A DNA stretch of 64,000 nucleotides from Jeotgalibacillus sp. S-D1 (GCF_004358665.1 NZ_SMZR01000004.1:62001-126000); one strand, 5' to 3'. Shown: positions 16,070 through 25,237, counted from the first letter of the stretch. The notes: generated from the sequence alone by a model not told the origin. Numbers and translations: made by a program.

Positions 16070-17134
16070 ATGATTACAGCAGAACTGCAAAGAGAGTATT
16101 ATGAGGCATTAATTAATAAGAAAAGTGAATATGAGGGGATTTTTTATGCCGGGGTTAAAACAACAGGGGTTTTTTGCCGGCCAACCTGCCCTGCCCGTAA
16201 ACCGAAGTACGAAAACTGCGAGTTTTTTGAAACTGCGCAAGAAGCACTTTTGGCCTCCTTTCGCCCGTGTAAACGGTGCCGGCCGCTTTCGCATCCAAAT
16301 CATGTCTCAGATGTTGTGCGAACCCTGGTGGAGGCAGTGGAAGAAAACCCCGAAAAACGCTGGAGGGATGCAGATTTCAGGGAACTGTCAATTGACGCAT
16401 CAACAGCACGCCGTCAGTTTAATAAAAGATTTGGGATGACGTTTGTGGAGTATGCACGAGCCAGAAGAATGGGAATTGCCATGAAACATATTCGTGAAGG
16501 CAAACCGGTTATTGATGCTCAGCTGTCCACAGGGTATGAATCCAGCAGCGGTTTCAGGGATGCATTTTCACGCATTATGGGCGCATCGCCAACACTCAGC
16601 GGCGAACACAAGGTGTTAAAAGCAGCCTGGATTGACACGAGGCTTGGTCCAATGCTGACAATTGCCGATGATGACGGGCTGTATCTTCTTGAATTTGTTG
16701 ACCGGCGTGGATTGGAGAGGGAGGTGGAACGTCTGCGATTGAAGATGAAAGCGGCGATTATTCCAGGCATCACCCCGCCAATTGCACTGATTGAAGAAGA
16801 GCTGACCCGGTATTTTAACGGGGAGCTCACTCATTTTACAGCACCTGTTCACATGACAGGTTCTCCTTTCCAGCTGCGGGTATGGGGAGAGCTGCTGGAC
16901 ATTCCAGCGGGAGAAACACGTTCCTATGCGGACATCGCTGCAGCTTTGGGAAAGCCCACTGCCTTTCGTGCGGTAGCAAATGCAAATGGCTCCAACCAGC
17001 TGGCTATTATCATTCCCTGTCACCGTGTTATTCGGTTAAATGGAGACCTCGGGGGTTATGCAGGCGGCTTAACAAGGAAAAAATGGCTGCTGAATCATGA
17101 GAGAAAAATCAATAGCGGCGTTTTAAATGAGTAA
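16070..17134 (+). CDS. ada: Ada: methylphosphotriester/O6-methylguanine repair protein and activator
   Basis: A 354-residue three-part Ada protein. The N-terminal metal-binding domain has C36, C40, C67 and C70 (GVFCRPTCPARKP and FRPCKRC), matching the four E. coli Ada ligands. An AraC-type helix-turn-helix follows (about residues 85-180). The C-terminal methyltransferase has the active-site motif PCHRVIR with C317. It repairs methyl lesions by irreversible transfer to its own cysteines, and the methylated form activates alkylation-response genes. B. subtilis splits these activities between AdaA and AdaB; here both are fused in one gene. It stands alone, with a hairpin downstream. Confidence 0.93.
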   Translation: MITAELQREYYEALINKKSEYEGIFYAGVKTTGVFCRPTCPARKPKYENCEFFETAQEALLASFRPCKRCRPLSHPNHVSDVVRTLVEAVEENPEKRWRDADFRELSIDASTARRQFNKRFGMTFVEYARARRMGIAMKHIREGKPVIDAQLSTGYESSSGFRDAFSRIMGASPTLSGEHKVLKAAWIDTRLGPMLTIADDDGLYLLEFVDRRGLEREVERLRLKMKAAIIPGITPPIALIEEELTRYFNGELTHFTAPVHMTGSPFQLRVWGELLDIPAGETRSYADIAAALGKPTAFRAVANANGSNQLAIIIPCHRVIRLNGDLGGYAGGLTRKKWLLNHERKINSGVLNE

Positions 17135-17188
17135 GTACTTTAGATGAAATGAAAAAAATATTAACAGATTTTTGACGAATAATCGTTG

Positions 17189-17248
17189 AATGAAGCTTTC
17201 CCTTTATTGTGCTGAAGAATTAGCATAGTAAAGGGGGAGCTTCATTTT
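17189..17248 (+). terminator. Terminator after ada
   Basis: AATGAAGCT and CCCTTTA pair with TAAAGGG and AGCTTCATT across a large loop, followed by TTTG. Confidence 0.65.
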
Positions 17249-17411
17249 TGTCAAAAAAGATAGTGAATGATTATTCAGTGTAACTAATTGTCATGAGCTA
17301 TGAGGGAAAAGGAGTGTATTTACCTGTATAGACAGCACCTTGAGTAATGCTTTTTTTTGTGCAATGATAAAAATGATTTAAATATTCAAAAATTTTTCCG
17401 GGGGTAAAGCG

Positions 17412-18914
17412 ATGAATAAGAAAAAAAGAGAATGGAAGGTTCCTCATACCTTTGTAATTGTTTTTGGGGTTGTTGTATTAGCGGCAATACTTACATATTT
17501 AGTGCCGGTCGGGCAGTTTGAAACAGAGGAAGTTACATATAACCAGGGAAGTGAAGAATCAACACGAACAGTTTTAATTCCTGACAGTTTCTCCATTGTC
17601 ACTGATGATGATGGAAATGAAGTTCGTGAAGGAACAAAGCTGTTTGAATCGGGAGGAGAAGCGGGATTTTTAAACTATGTCTTTGAAGGTCTTGTATCAG
17701 GAGATAAATGGGGATCAGCTGTCGGGGTCGTAGCCTTTATCCTGATTATTGGGGGAGCCTTCGGTATTATCCTTAAAACACAAGCCATTGAGCAGGGGAT
17801 TTTAAGCGTAATCAATAAAACAAAAGGCAGGGAAATTCTGATCATTCCTGTACTGTTCTTTTTGTTTTCTTTAGGCGGAGCGGTATTCGGAATGGGAGAG
17901 GAAGCCATTGCTTTTGCTATTATTCTTGTTCCGCTGATGGTGGCACTTGGTTATGACGCCATCACAGGCGTCATGATTACATATGTAGCCACTCAGGTCG
18001 GTTTCGCCACCTCCTGGATGAATCCTTTTAGTGTAGCTATTGCACAGGGGGTATCTGATGTACCGGTACTGTCGGGTGCGCCATTCCGTATTATTATGTG
18101 GGCAGTTTTTACCCTTGTTGGGATTATCTTTACTTGGCGCTATGCAGCGAGTGTAAAAAAGAACCCTGCCAAGTCATTATCCTATGAAACGGATTCTTAT
18201 TTTAGAAAAGAATCGGAAATACAGGATCTTCAATCAAAATTCACCCTGGGTCACAGTCTGGTGGTTCTCACTTTAATTGTTGGTCTTGGCTGGATTATCT
18301 GGGGAGTAATCGAGAATGCCTATTATATTCCTGAAATTGCTTCTCAATTTTTCACCATTGGACTAGTGTCAGGTCTGATTGCGGTTGTATTCAAATTAAA
18401 TAATATGACAGTTAATGATATCGCTGACGGCTTTATCGAAGGAGCAAAGGATCTTTTGCCTGCAGCTCTGATTGTCGGGATGGCAAAAGGAATTGTTATT
18501 ATTTTGGGCGGCGACAGCCCGGATGCACCTTCCGTTCTAAATACGATGCTGTATGGTGCTGGACAAGTCATTGGTGATTACCCTGAGATGCTGTCCGCCT
18601 GGTTTATGTACGCATTCCAGTCAGTTTTTAACTTTTTTGTTGTATCAGGTTCAGGACAAGCTGCTTTAACGATGCCGCTGATGGCGCCACTAGCGGATAT
18701 TGCTGGTGTTACCCGTCAGACAGCCGTGCTTGCGTTTCAACTGGGAGACGGCCTGACGAATATTTTTGTTCCTACCTCTGCTGCTCTGCTTGGAACACTT
18801 GGAGCAGCCCGCATTGAATGGGGAACATGGGCCCGTTTTATTACAAAGTTTATGCTGCTGCTTATTGCGCTGGCAACAGCTTTTATGATTATTGCGACAC
18901 TGATTAATTTTTAG
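17412..18914 (+). CDS. YfcC family transporter (DcuC-like)
   Basis: A 500-residue integral membrane protein with about 12 hydrophobic segments. The first helix (TFVIVFGVVVLAAILTYLVP) precedes an extracytoplasmic GQFETEEVTYNQGSEEST segment typical of YfcC proteins. Other family-like stretches are GGAVFGMGEEAIAFAIILVP and QVGFATSWMNPFSVAIAQG. The family carries dicarboxylates, amino acids or small peptides. The isoaspartyl dipeptidase gene 69 bp downstream suggests import of isoaspartyl dipeptides or their products, an inference from context. The ATG follows GGGGGTAAAG. Confidence 0.85.
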   Translation: MNKKKREWKVPHTFVIVFGVVVLAAILTYLVPVGQFETEEVTYNQGSEESTRTVLIPDSFSIVTDDDGNEVREGTKLFESGGEAGFLNYVFEGLVSGDKWGSAVGVVAFILIIGGAFGIILKTQAIEQGILSVINKTKGREILIIPVLFFLFSLGGAVFGMGEEAIAFAIILVPLMVALGYDAITGVMITYVATQVGFATSWMNPFSVAIAQGVSDVPVLSGAPFRIIMWAVFTLVGIIFTWRYAASVKKNPAKSLSYETDSYFRKESEIQDLQSKFTLGHSLVVLTLIVGLGWIIWGVIENAYYIPEIASQFFTIGLVSGLIAVVFKLNNMTVNDIADGFIEGAKDLLPAALIVGMAKGIVIILGGDSPDAPSVLNTMLYGAGQVIGDYPEMLSAWFMYAFQSVFNFFVVSGSGQAALTMPLMAPLADIAGVTRQTAVLAFQLGDGLTNIFVPTSAALLGTLGAARIEWGTWARFITKFMLLLIALATAFMIIATLINF

Positions 18915-18983
18915 ATATGACCTGGGAAGAGGCGTGGCCCTGCTTCCTTTTATTAATCGACAGCAAGGGAGAGGAATTCGGCT

Positions 18984-20156
18984 ATGTTAACACTAATCCA
19001 AAATGGAGAGATTTATGCTCCTCATCCATTGGGAAAGAAAGATATTTTAATCGTGGATTCTAAGATTGGTTTTATCGCTGACTCAATTGAGCAGCCCAAA
19101 GGATTTGTGGATATCCATGTGATTGATGCGACAGGAAAGCTTGTAGTTCCAGGATTTATCGATTCGCATGTTCATATTATGGGCGGCGGCGGAGAAGGAA
19201 GCTATAAAACAAGGACACCGGAACTACAGCTGACAGATGCTACACTTGGAGGCGTTACTACCCTGGTGGGGGTTATTGGAACTGACGGTACGACAAGAAC
19301 AATGGCCAGTCTGGTGGCAAAAGCCCGGGGACTTGAGGAGGAGGGCATTACCTGTTATGTACAGACCGGTTCTTATCAAGTACCTGTGAAAACCCTGACA
19401 GGTGCGATTGAAGATGACATTATTTTAATCGATCGCATTATCGGCGCAGGAGAAATTGCTATCGCCGACCATCGCTCCTCGCAACCGACAGTTGAAGAAC
19501 TGGCGAAAATAGCCTCTGCTGCCCGGATTGGCGGGATGCTGTCAGGAAAAGCCGGCATTGTCAACGTCCATGTCGGCGACAGCTGGGATCATTTGCAAGT
19601 GATTGAAAAAGTAGTTGAAACAACGGATATTCCTATCAAACAATTTTATCCCACCCATATAAACCGCAATCCCCATTTATTTAAAGAAGGGATCCGTTAT
19701 GCGAAAAACGGTGGATACGTGGATTTTACCACGAGTTCTATTCCGAAGTTTTTTGAGCAGGGAGAGGTTAAATGCAGCACGGCATTAAAAAGAATGCTGA
19801 AAGAAGGTGTAGATCCATCATTGATCACTTTTACCTCAGACGGACAGGCGAGCTTACCTGACTTTAATGATGAAGGGGAGTTTTTGGGGCTGCAGCTCGG
19901 AAAAGTTACCTCTCTTTATCCTGAGGTAAGGGATGCTATTGTAGAAGAAGGGGTGGACATTGAAGATGCGATCCGTGTCATTACCAAAAACCCGGCAGCT
20001 ATATTAAAGCTGAATCAAAAAGGTGTAATTGAGGAAGGAAAGGACGCAGATTTGGTTTTGCTTCACAAGGATACGTATGAAATTGATACGGTTATTGCGC
20101 TTGGTCAGGTGATGGTGAAAAACGGGGAAGCAGTGGTAAAAGGAACGTTTGAATAA
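18984..20156 (+). CDS. iadA: Isoaspartyl dipeptidase (beta-aspartyl peptidase)
   Basis: A 390-residue amidohydrolase. The metal-binding HVHIMGGGGEGSY motif near residue 65 and the following TRTPELQLTDATLGGVTT stretch match IadA closely, as do TCYVQTGSYQVPVKTLTG and FTSDGQASLPDFNDEG. It cleaves beta-aspartyl dipeptides, which arise from protein deamidation and isomerisation. The gene follows a YfcC-type transporter in the same direction, suggesting a two-gene uptake-and-hydrolysis unit. The ATG follows AAGGGAGAGG. A weak hairpin (GGAGCGGCCA with TGGCAGCTCC) lies 10 bp after the stop. Confidence 0.92.
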   Translation: MLTLIQNGEIYAPHPLGKKDILIVDSKIGFIADSIEQPKGFVDIHVIDATGKLVVPGFIDSHVHIMGGGGEGSYKTRTPELQLTDATLGGVTTLVGVIGTDGTTRTMASLVAKARGLEEEGITCYVQTGSYQVPVKTLTGAIEDDIILIDRIIGAGEIAIADHRSSQPTVEELAKIASAARIGGMLSGKAGIVNVHVGDSWDHLQVIEKVVETTDIPIKQFYPTHINRNPHLFKEGIRYAKNGGYVDFTTSSIPKFFEQGEVKCSTALKRMLKEGVDPSLITFTSDGQASLPDFNDEGEFLGLQLGKVTSLYPEVRDAIVEEGVDIEDAIRVITKNPAAILKLNQKGVIEEGKDADLVLLHKDTYEIDTVIALGQVMVKNGEAVVKGTFE

Positions 20157-20230
20157 TAAAACAAAGGAGCGGCCAGATGGCAGCTCCCGGGGAATTTTAA
20201 ATGCTTGCTGGTATCCAGGCTGTTCATGAG

Positions 20231-20365
20231 CTATCTTACCTTTTCAGACAGTCCGTGGATGGATTGAATGACGGCTTCAAGCTTGGCTTCGATCCGATGC
20301 AGCAGGTAGAGTGTAACGATGATCGGAAATCCCACTTCGCTAATAAGTTTTATCCATTGCTCCAT
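20231..20365 (-). CDS. YvrJ family small protein (44 aa)
   Basis: A 44-residue protein, MEQWIKLISEVGFPIIVTLY at the start and LLHRIEAKLEAVIQSIHGL after it. This is the YvrJ family pattern: a short amphipathic N-terminus, one hydrophobic helix containing VGFPI, then a charged LHRIExKLExV helix. The ATG follows AAGGAG. It is the third gene of a DUF1659-DUF2922-YvrJ cluster seen often in Bacillaceae. The function of the cluster is unknown. A terminator-like hairpin separates it from the DUF2922 gene. Confidence 0.85.
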   Translation of the reverse strand: MEQWIKLISEVGFPIIVTLYLLHRIEAKLEAVIQSIHGLSEKVR

Positions 20366-20382
20366 GCTGTTCTGCTCCTTTC

Positions 20383-20412
20383 AAAAAAAGCGGCCAGCTA
20401 TTGGCTGGCCGC
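20383..20412 (-). terminator. Terminator between DUF2922 and YvrJ genes
   Basis: On the minus strand GCGGCCAGCC and GGCTGGCCGC-type arms form a perfect 9-bp stem with a 4-nt loop, followed by TTTTTTTG. It would limit read-through into the yvrJ-like gene. Confidence 0.85.
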
Positions 20413-20429
20413 TCCATATTGGCATACTA

Positions 20430-20651
20430 TTACTGAGCTAATTCGATCTCTTCAATGCCGCGTTCCACCACACGAGCTCCTTTTATGCTGACCAGACCGC
20501 CAGTTGGTGTAACAAAGGCATCTTGTGCAAGGATGTTTTCCATGGCAGCCTTCACCTCTGCCGGGTCCAAAGGCTCCTTAGGGGACTCAATGGAAAGGGT
20601 TGAGGTTGCTCCCTCTTCTGTGATGAATTGAAGTTCCAATGTCTTGTTCAT
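20430..20651 (-). CDS. DUF2922 family protein
   Basis: A 73-residue protein: MNKTLELQFITEEGATSTLS, then a PLDPAEVKAAMENILAQDAF helix and GGLVSIKGARVVERGIEEIEL. The pattern (beta strand, P..P(L/V)(D/T) turn, helix, two strands) is DUF2922. It forms an operon with the DUF1659 gene 29 bp upstream. Function is unknown. The ATG follows a GAAAGGAAG-type site. Confidence 0.88.
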   Translation of the reverse strand: MNKTLELQFITEEGATSTLSIESPKEPLDPAEVKAAMENILAQDAFVTPTGGLVSIKGARVVERGIEEIELAQ

Positions 20652-20680
20652 TTTCTCACTTCCTTTCTCCTGTTAATGAA

Positions 20681-20902
20681 TTAAAATGGCTGGATGTCTG
20701 CTGTTTCCACACGATTTGCCTCCAGGAAGGTGTAGCTTGTTAATGAAGCAAAGGCTTGTGCTGTGTTGTATAGCTGATCAGCGGATGCTGCAAGACGAAT
20801 ACGGCTCAGGGTTTTTCTTTTTACGATTGGAGAGCCTTCATTGTCCAGGCCGTCCTGAAACACAAGGCGCAATTTAACATCGGTTGCGTGTACTTCTGCC
20901 AT
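20681..20902 (-). CDS. DUF1659 family protein
   Basis: A 73-residue protein (VHATDVKLRLVFQDGLDNEG then KRKTLSRIRLAASADQLYNT and ALASLTSYTF-like region). This matches the DUF1659 pattern of a G.D..G....K.KT.S.I...A....L turn-and-helix. It has a very strong ribosome binding site (AAAGGAGGTGAAAGGGGGTG region). It heads the DUF1659-DUF2922-YvrJ cluster, whose role in Bacillaceae has not been established to my knowledge. Confidence 0.88.
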   Translation of the reverse strand: MAEVHATDVKLRLVFQDGLDNEGSPIVKRKTLSRIRLAASADQLYNTAQAFASLTSYTFLEANRVETADIQPF

Positions 20903-21105
20903 GGTTGTTCACCCCCTTTCACCTCCTATATCGCATCTTGAAAGGTAAAAGGGCACCCAGTCTATGAAAATATCAGTATTCATTGATGCAGCATGCTTCA
21001 GGGGGAGTGAGAGGAATTTCTTGTCATTGGTCCGGACCGGCTATTTTCTATATAATGAAACCAAACTCTATTTAATCGATTGACTAACCAAAAGGAGATG
21101 TTATT

Positions 21106-21861
21106 ATGCAAACCCCTCACGCACAACGCCAAATCTATCGGGAAAATCTGGACAGCGCTACAACATCGGGAGTCTGCGATGGCTACCTGCAAGCAAATAT
21201 GATTACTCTGCCTTCCCGATATGCGTTTGATTTCCTGTTATTTTGCCAGCGTAACCCAAAGCCTTGCCCGGTTGTGGATGTGCTTGAAGCGGGTCAGGTG
21301 AATCCAAGCATTGCAGATGCTGATATTCGTACCGACCTGCCTAAGTACCGAATCTATAAGGATGGAATATTAGAGCAGGAAGCACTTGATCTAAAAGGAT
21401 ACTGGCAGGATGATTTTGTTACATTTCTGCTCGGCTGCAGCTTTACTTTTGAAAGAGCGCTTGTAGAAGCTGGAGTCAGCTTGCTGCATCAGGAAATGGA
21501 CAAGGTTGTGCCTATGTATCAGACGAATATTGCCTGTGAGCGTGCAGGCGGCTTTGAAGGTGAGATGGTAGTGAGCATGAGAGCTATTAGAAAAGAAGAG
21601 CTTGATGAAACGATAGCGATCACATCGCAATTCCCGCTTGCACACGGGGCGCCCATCCATATTGGGGATCCTGCTGAAATTGGCATTCAGAATATCAATC
21701 ATCCGGATTATGGCGAATTTACGCCTTTTGACAATGAGGAGCGAATACCCGTTTTCTGGGCATGCGGAGTCACTCCGCAGTTTGTAGGTCTAAAGGTAAA
21801 GCCTGAGATTATGATTACTCACGCTCCTGGCCATATGCTTATTACCGATCAAAAAGAATAA
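21106..21861 (+). CDS. YcsI-type DUF1445 putative hydro-lyase
   Basis: A 251-residue protein of the UPF0317/DUF1445 (D-glutamate cyclase-like) family. Signature stretches include GVCDGYLQANMITLPSRYAF, LLFCQRNPKPCPVVDVLE, DDFVTFLLGCSFTFERAL and VFWACGVTPQ. In B. subtilis the homologue YcsI is encoded beside the 5-oxoproline/Kip genes. No kip or pxp gene is visible here, so it is an isolated copy. The ATG follows AAAGGAGATG. A terminator follows. Confidence 0.9.
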   Translation: MQTPHAQRQIYRENLDSATTSGVCDGYLQANMITLPSRYAFDFLLFCQRNPKPCPVVDVLEAGQVNPSIADADIRTDLPKYRIYKDGILEQEALDLKGYWQDDFVTFLLGCSFTFERALVEAGVSLLHQEMDKVVPMYQTNIACERAGGFEGEMVVSMRAIRKEELDETIAITSQFPLAHGAPIHIGDPAEIGIQNINHPDYGEFTPFDNEERIPVFWACGVTPQFVGLKVKPEIMITHAPGHMLITDQKE

Positions 21862-21868
21862 TGAATGA

Positions 21869-21903
21869 ACCCCGTTATAGGATGGCTATAGCGGGGTTTT
21901 TGG
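21869..21903 (+). terminator. Terminator after the ycsI-like gene
   Basis: CCCCGTTATAG pairs with CTATAGCGGGG across GATGG, followed by TTTTTGG. Confidence 0.9.
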
Positions 21904-21926
21904 TGCACAACATATTTATCAAGCTA

Positions 21927-21942
21927 TTAAACGAACGTTTAA
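21927..21942. promoter_or_regulatory. TetR-family-like palindrome upstream of the subtilase gene
   Basis: TTAAACGAACGTTTAA has perfect 7-bp arms around a 2-bp centre, the AAACG..CGTTT form common for TetR-family operators. It lies about 185 bp upstream of the protease start. No regulator gene is adjacent. Confidence 0.4.
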
Positions 21943-22124
21943 TTAAATGATTAAATTGGAACATGCAGTAAAAGGTAGGTAAAGAGGCTTATTAGAATGA
22001 TTATAATTTAATAGGTCAATAGGATTTATTTTTCCCAATATTTTAATAGAATGATTTGCCTTTGCCGATCTTTTTATGATTTAATGGATAGGGAAATGTA
22101 AATATTATGTAATGGAGGGTTTAA

Positions 22125-25100
22125 ATGAAAAGAAGTAAGGTTAGTAGTTTAATCGCTGTCGTCCTTGTTTTTGCGCTGTTTTTCAGCCAGTTACCCGCTC
22201 AAGCCGCCAACGCAGCTGTCATGGTGCCTGAAGATGAAAAAACTTTAACAGGGGCAGAGCCTGTTGAAGGACTTTTTGAATCATCTGAACAGGTTCACTG
22301 GTATAAAATTGATCCAACTGATAGTGAAGTAGAAGATTTTACGCATATTCGCATCAATCTGCAATCTGAACAGGAGTTGAATATTACGGTTTACTCCAGT
22401 TTGGAAAACGCAGTCGATAATCTTGCATTTGAACGGTACATGAACTATTCATATGCGAATGAACCTGCTGTTATTGATTTTCCGGTAGCATGGGTCGGTC
22501 CTTATTACATAAAGGTTGAATTCTTGGGTGGAGAGTACGTGGAAGAAGCGCCGGAGCTTGAACTCGATACATCTTATACCATCGGCTATGAAGGCGTTAC
22601 ATTGCCTCCATCAGAGCAGGCTTTGGGAGAAGAGTGTCCGGTTGAACTGAGCACTGAGCAAAGAGAACATGGAAAAAACATTCTAGCAGATCTGCGCACT
22701 GTTCGTGAGGATGTTCTGGCAAAATCAGATAATGGTAAAGAATTGTCAGCCATGTACTACAAAGCTGCTCCATTCATCAGCACAAAAATGATTTTCAGCA
22801 AATCATTAAGAGATAATGTTTATAATGATCTTGTTCAGTTAAAAAGTCTATTTGCTGATATTGCAGCAAAAGGAAGTTCAAGTTCATATAAAGTGACAAA
22901 AGAAGATCAAAAAGCCATCAACAATTTGTATGCAGCAGCTAAAGATTCTGTTCCTGAATTTTTAAAGCAGCAAATTGAAAAGACAGGTAAAAGCATCGAC
23001 ATTTCCAACTTAACAAATCAAACCGTTTCTTCTATTCTTGCAAAAGGCGGATATGGTGCGCCAAAAGCAAGTAACGAAAACCGGGTGATTGTTAAATTAA
23101 AAGACGGTGAGAAATTAAGCTCTATCCAATCAAAAACAAAAACATACGGCGTTCAATCAGTTGAACCAATGGAAGAAAGCGAAGCTATTTTCCCTAATAT
23201 GTTTGTAATGGAAGTTGAGGGTTCTTCTGATTTTTCAGCCACTGCTAAATCGTTAAAGGCTGCAACAAATCAGCTGGCTAAGCTTCCGGAAGTTGAATTT
23301 GTTGAACCAGTTCAGCAGTATCAGGCTTTTTCAGATGATTCTCAGTACCCATATCAATGGTCTTTAGAAAATAAAGGCGATAATCATGGTACTGCTGATG
23401 CGGATATTCAATATACAGAGCTTAAAGATTTAATAAAAGATAAAAAGTTAGATGATACGGTTATTGCTGTCCTGGACACGGGTGTTGACCATACACTCGC
23501 TGATCTGAACGGCAATGTAGATGTTGAGGCAGGATACAATTTTATTGGCAGAAACACAGATGCTATGGATGATCACGGTCATGGGACACATGTTTCCGGT
23601 ATCATTGCAGCTGCAGCAAATAATAATTATTCCATGACCGGAATCAACGAACACGCAACCATTCTACCGGTTAAAGTACTTGATTCTGCTGGTGGCGGCG
23701 ATACAGAACAGATTGCTTACGGTATCAAATACGCCGTGGACAATGGTGCCGAGGTGATTAACCTCAGCCTTGGCGGACCATACAGCCGCGTTCTTGAAGT
23801 GGCAATGAAATATGCTCACGATCACAATGTTACGGTAGTAGCGGCGTCAGGTAATGATGGTTTTGAAGAAGTATCTTATCCGGGGTCTTCTAAATATGCG
23901 ATTGCTGTCGGCTCAACGAACCGTCTTGATATCGTGGCTGATTATTCCAACTACGGCAAAGGTCTGGACCTTGTTGCACCAGGTTCCGATATTCCGAGCT
24001 TAATGCCGGATGGCAATGTCACATATATGTCCGGGACATCTATGGCGACCCCTCATGTGGCGGCTGTAGCTGGACTTCTTTTATCACATAATAAAAATTT
24101 AAAGCCAGCACAAATTGAAAGTATCTTAACGAAAACAGCTTACGATGTTGCGTTTGATGAGCAGGATAACCCTTATGATGATTATAATGAAGACTTTCCT
24201 GAGGAAGAATATCCTTATCCAGTTGAAGAGCTAGCACCGGGCTACGATCAAGTCTCCGGCTGGGGCAGACTGGATGCGTTCAGTGCTGTAAGCTACCTTG
24301 ATCAAAAAGGAGCTTTATTAGAGCGTATAAGTGGTACTGACCGTTATGAAACAGCAGTAAATGTTTCAAAAGAGGGCTGGGATAAGTCCGATACAATTGT
24401 TTTGGCAACCGGACGAAATTACCCGGATGCATTGAGTGCAACACCGCTCGCTTCTAAACATAATGCACCGCTCTTACTGACAAGCAGCAGCTCACTGCCA
24501 AAAGCAGTTAAAGATGAGATTAAAAGATTAAAAGCTAAAAAGGTAGTTGTGATTGGCGGTAACTCTGTTATTTCAACTAATGTTGAAAAGGAAATTAAAG
24601 CATTGGGAATAACTGATATATCAAGAATCAGCGGCAAGGATCGTTATGAAACATCTGTAAATATTGCAAAACAGCTTGGTGCTTCTGATAAAGTTGTCGT
24701 AGCTACCGGTGAAAGCTTTGCAGATGCACTTTCTATTGCTCCTGTAGCAGCAAGTCTTGATATGCCAATTCTTTTAACAAAGAAAAGCTCTGCACCGGCT
24801 TCAGTTATTCAATATGTTAAATCAGCAAAATTCAAACAATCATTTGTAATTGGCGGATCGTCCGTTATTACAAATCAGACGGCAAAGAATTTCCCGAATA
24901 ACAAACGACTCAGCGGAGCAACCCGTTACGAAACAAACAGCAGCATTATAAATTATTTTGCTAAGGACCTGAATATGGAAACGCCATTCCTTGCTACTGG
25001 ATCAAATTATCCAGATGCATTATCAGGGTCAGCTTTAGCAGCGGCTGAAGGGAATCCGATGGTCTTAACACATCCGAAAACGGCTCAAAAAACGACTAAA

Positions 25101-25199
25101 GATGTGATTGCCAAATACGGAGATAAAGCTCAGTCATATTATATTATTGGTGGTAAAAATGCACTTCCAGACGCTTCTGTAGAAGCATTATTTCAATAA
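22125..25199 (+). CDS. Secreted S8 (subtilisin-like) serine protease with cell-wall-binding repeats
   Basis: A 1024-residue exported protease. A signal peptide covers about residues 1-27 (LIAVVLVFALFFSQLPAQAA). A PPC-like beta domain follows (about 40-155, VHWYKIDP to YYIKVEF), then an inhibitor-type prodomain (about 320-400, NRVIVKLKDGEKLSSI). The catalytic domain has D451 (VLDTGVD), H486 (HGTHVSG) and S639 (GTSMATPHVA). Residues about 734-1024 hold three cell wall binding type 2 repeats, each with RISG(T/K)DRYET, YPDALS-like and VVVIGG-like motifs. It probably matures outside the cell and stays attached to wall polymers. A long untranslated region with a palindrome precedes it. Confidence 0.95.
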   Translation: MKRSKVSSLIAVVLVFALFFSQLPAQAANAAVMVPEDEKTLTGAEPVEGLFESSEQVHWYKIDPTDSEVEDFTHIRINLQSEQELNITVYSSLENAVDNLAFERYMNYSYANEPAVIDFPVAWVGPYYIKVEFLGGEYVEEAPELELDTSYTIGYEGVTLPPSEQALGEECPVELSTEQREHGKNILADLRTVREDVLAKSDNGKELSAMYYKAAPFISTKMIFSKSLRDNVYNDLVQLKSLFADIAAKGSSSSYKVTKEDQKAINNLYAAAKDSVPEFLKQQIEKTGKSIDISNLTNQTVSSILAKGGYGAPKASNENRVIVKLKDGEKLSSIQSKTKTYGVQSVEPMEESEAIFPNMFVMEVEGSSDFSATAKSLKAATNQLAKLPEVEFVEPVQQYQAFSDDSQYPYQWSLENKGDNHGTADADIQYTELKDLIKDKKLDDTVIAVLDTGVDHTLADLNGNVDVEAGYNFIGRNTDAMDDHGHGTHVSGIIAAAANNNYSMTGINEHATILPVKVLDSAGGGDTEQIAYGIKYAVDNGAEVINLSLGGPYSRVLEVAMKYAHDHNVTVVAASGNDGFEEVSYPGSSKYAIAVGSTNRLDIVADYSNYGKGLDLVAPGSDIPSLMPDGNVTYMSGTSMATPHVAAVAGLLLSHNKNLKPAQIESILTKTAYDVAFDEQDNPYDDYNEDFPEEEYPYPVEELAPGYDQVSGWGRLDAFSAVSYLDQKGALLERISGTDRYETAVNVSKEGWDKSDTIVLATGRNYPDALSATPLASKHNAPLLLTSSSSLPKAVKDEIKRLKAKKVVVIGGNSVISTNVEKEIKALGITDISRISGKDRYETSVNIAKQLGASDKVVVATGESFADALSIAPVAASLDMPILLTKKSSAPASVIQYVKSAKFKQSFVIGGSSVITNQTAKNFPNNKRLSGATRYETNSSIINYFAKDLNMETPFLATGSNYPDALSGSALAAAEGNPMVLTHPKTAQKTTKDVIAKYGDKAQSYYIIGGKNALPDASVEALFQ

Positions 25200-25211
25200 T
25201 ATTTATTGGAA

Positions 25212-25237
25212 AAGCCCGGTTCTTACTCCGGGCTTTT
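25212..25237 (+). terminator. Terminator after the subtilase gene
   Basis: AAAGCCCGG pairs with CCGGGCTTT across an 8-nt loop, followed by TTG. Confidence 0.9.

Noticed and set aside
17381-17395. CodY-like box before the YfcC gene
   Set aside because: AATATTCAAAAATTT has three mismatches to the CodY consensus in an AT-rich region; not distinguishable from chance.
20201-20491. 96-codon plus-strand frame after iadA
   Set aside because: It overlaps the yvrJ-like and DUF2922 genes and a perfect terminator on the other strand, all better supported.
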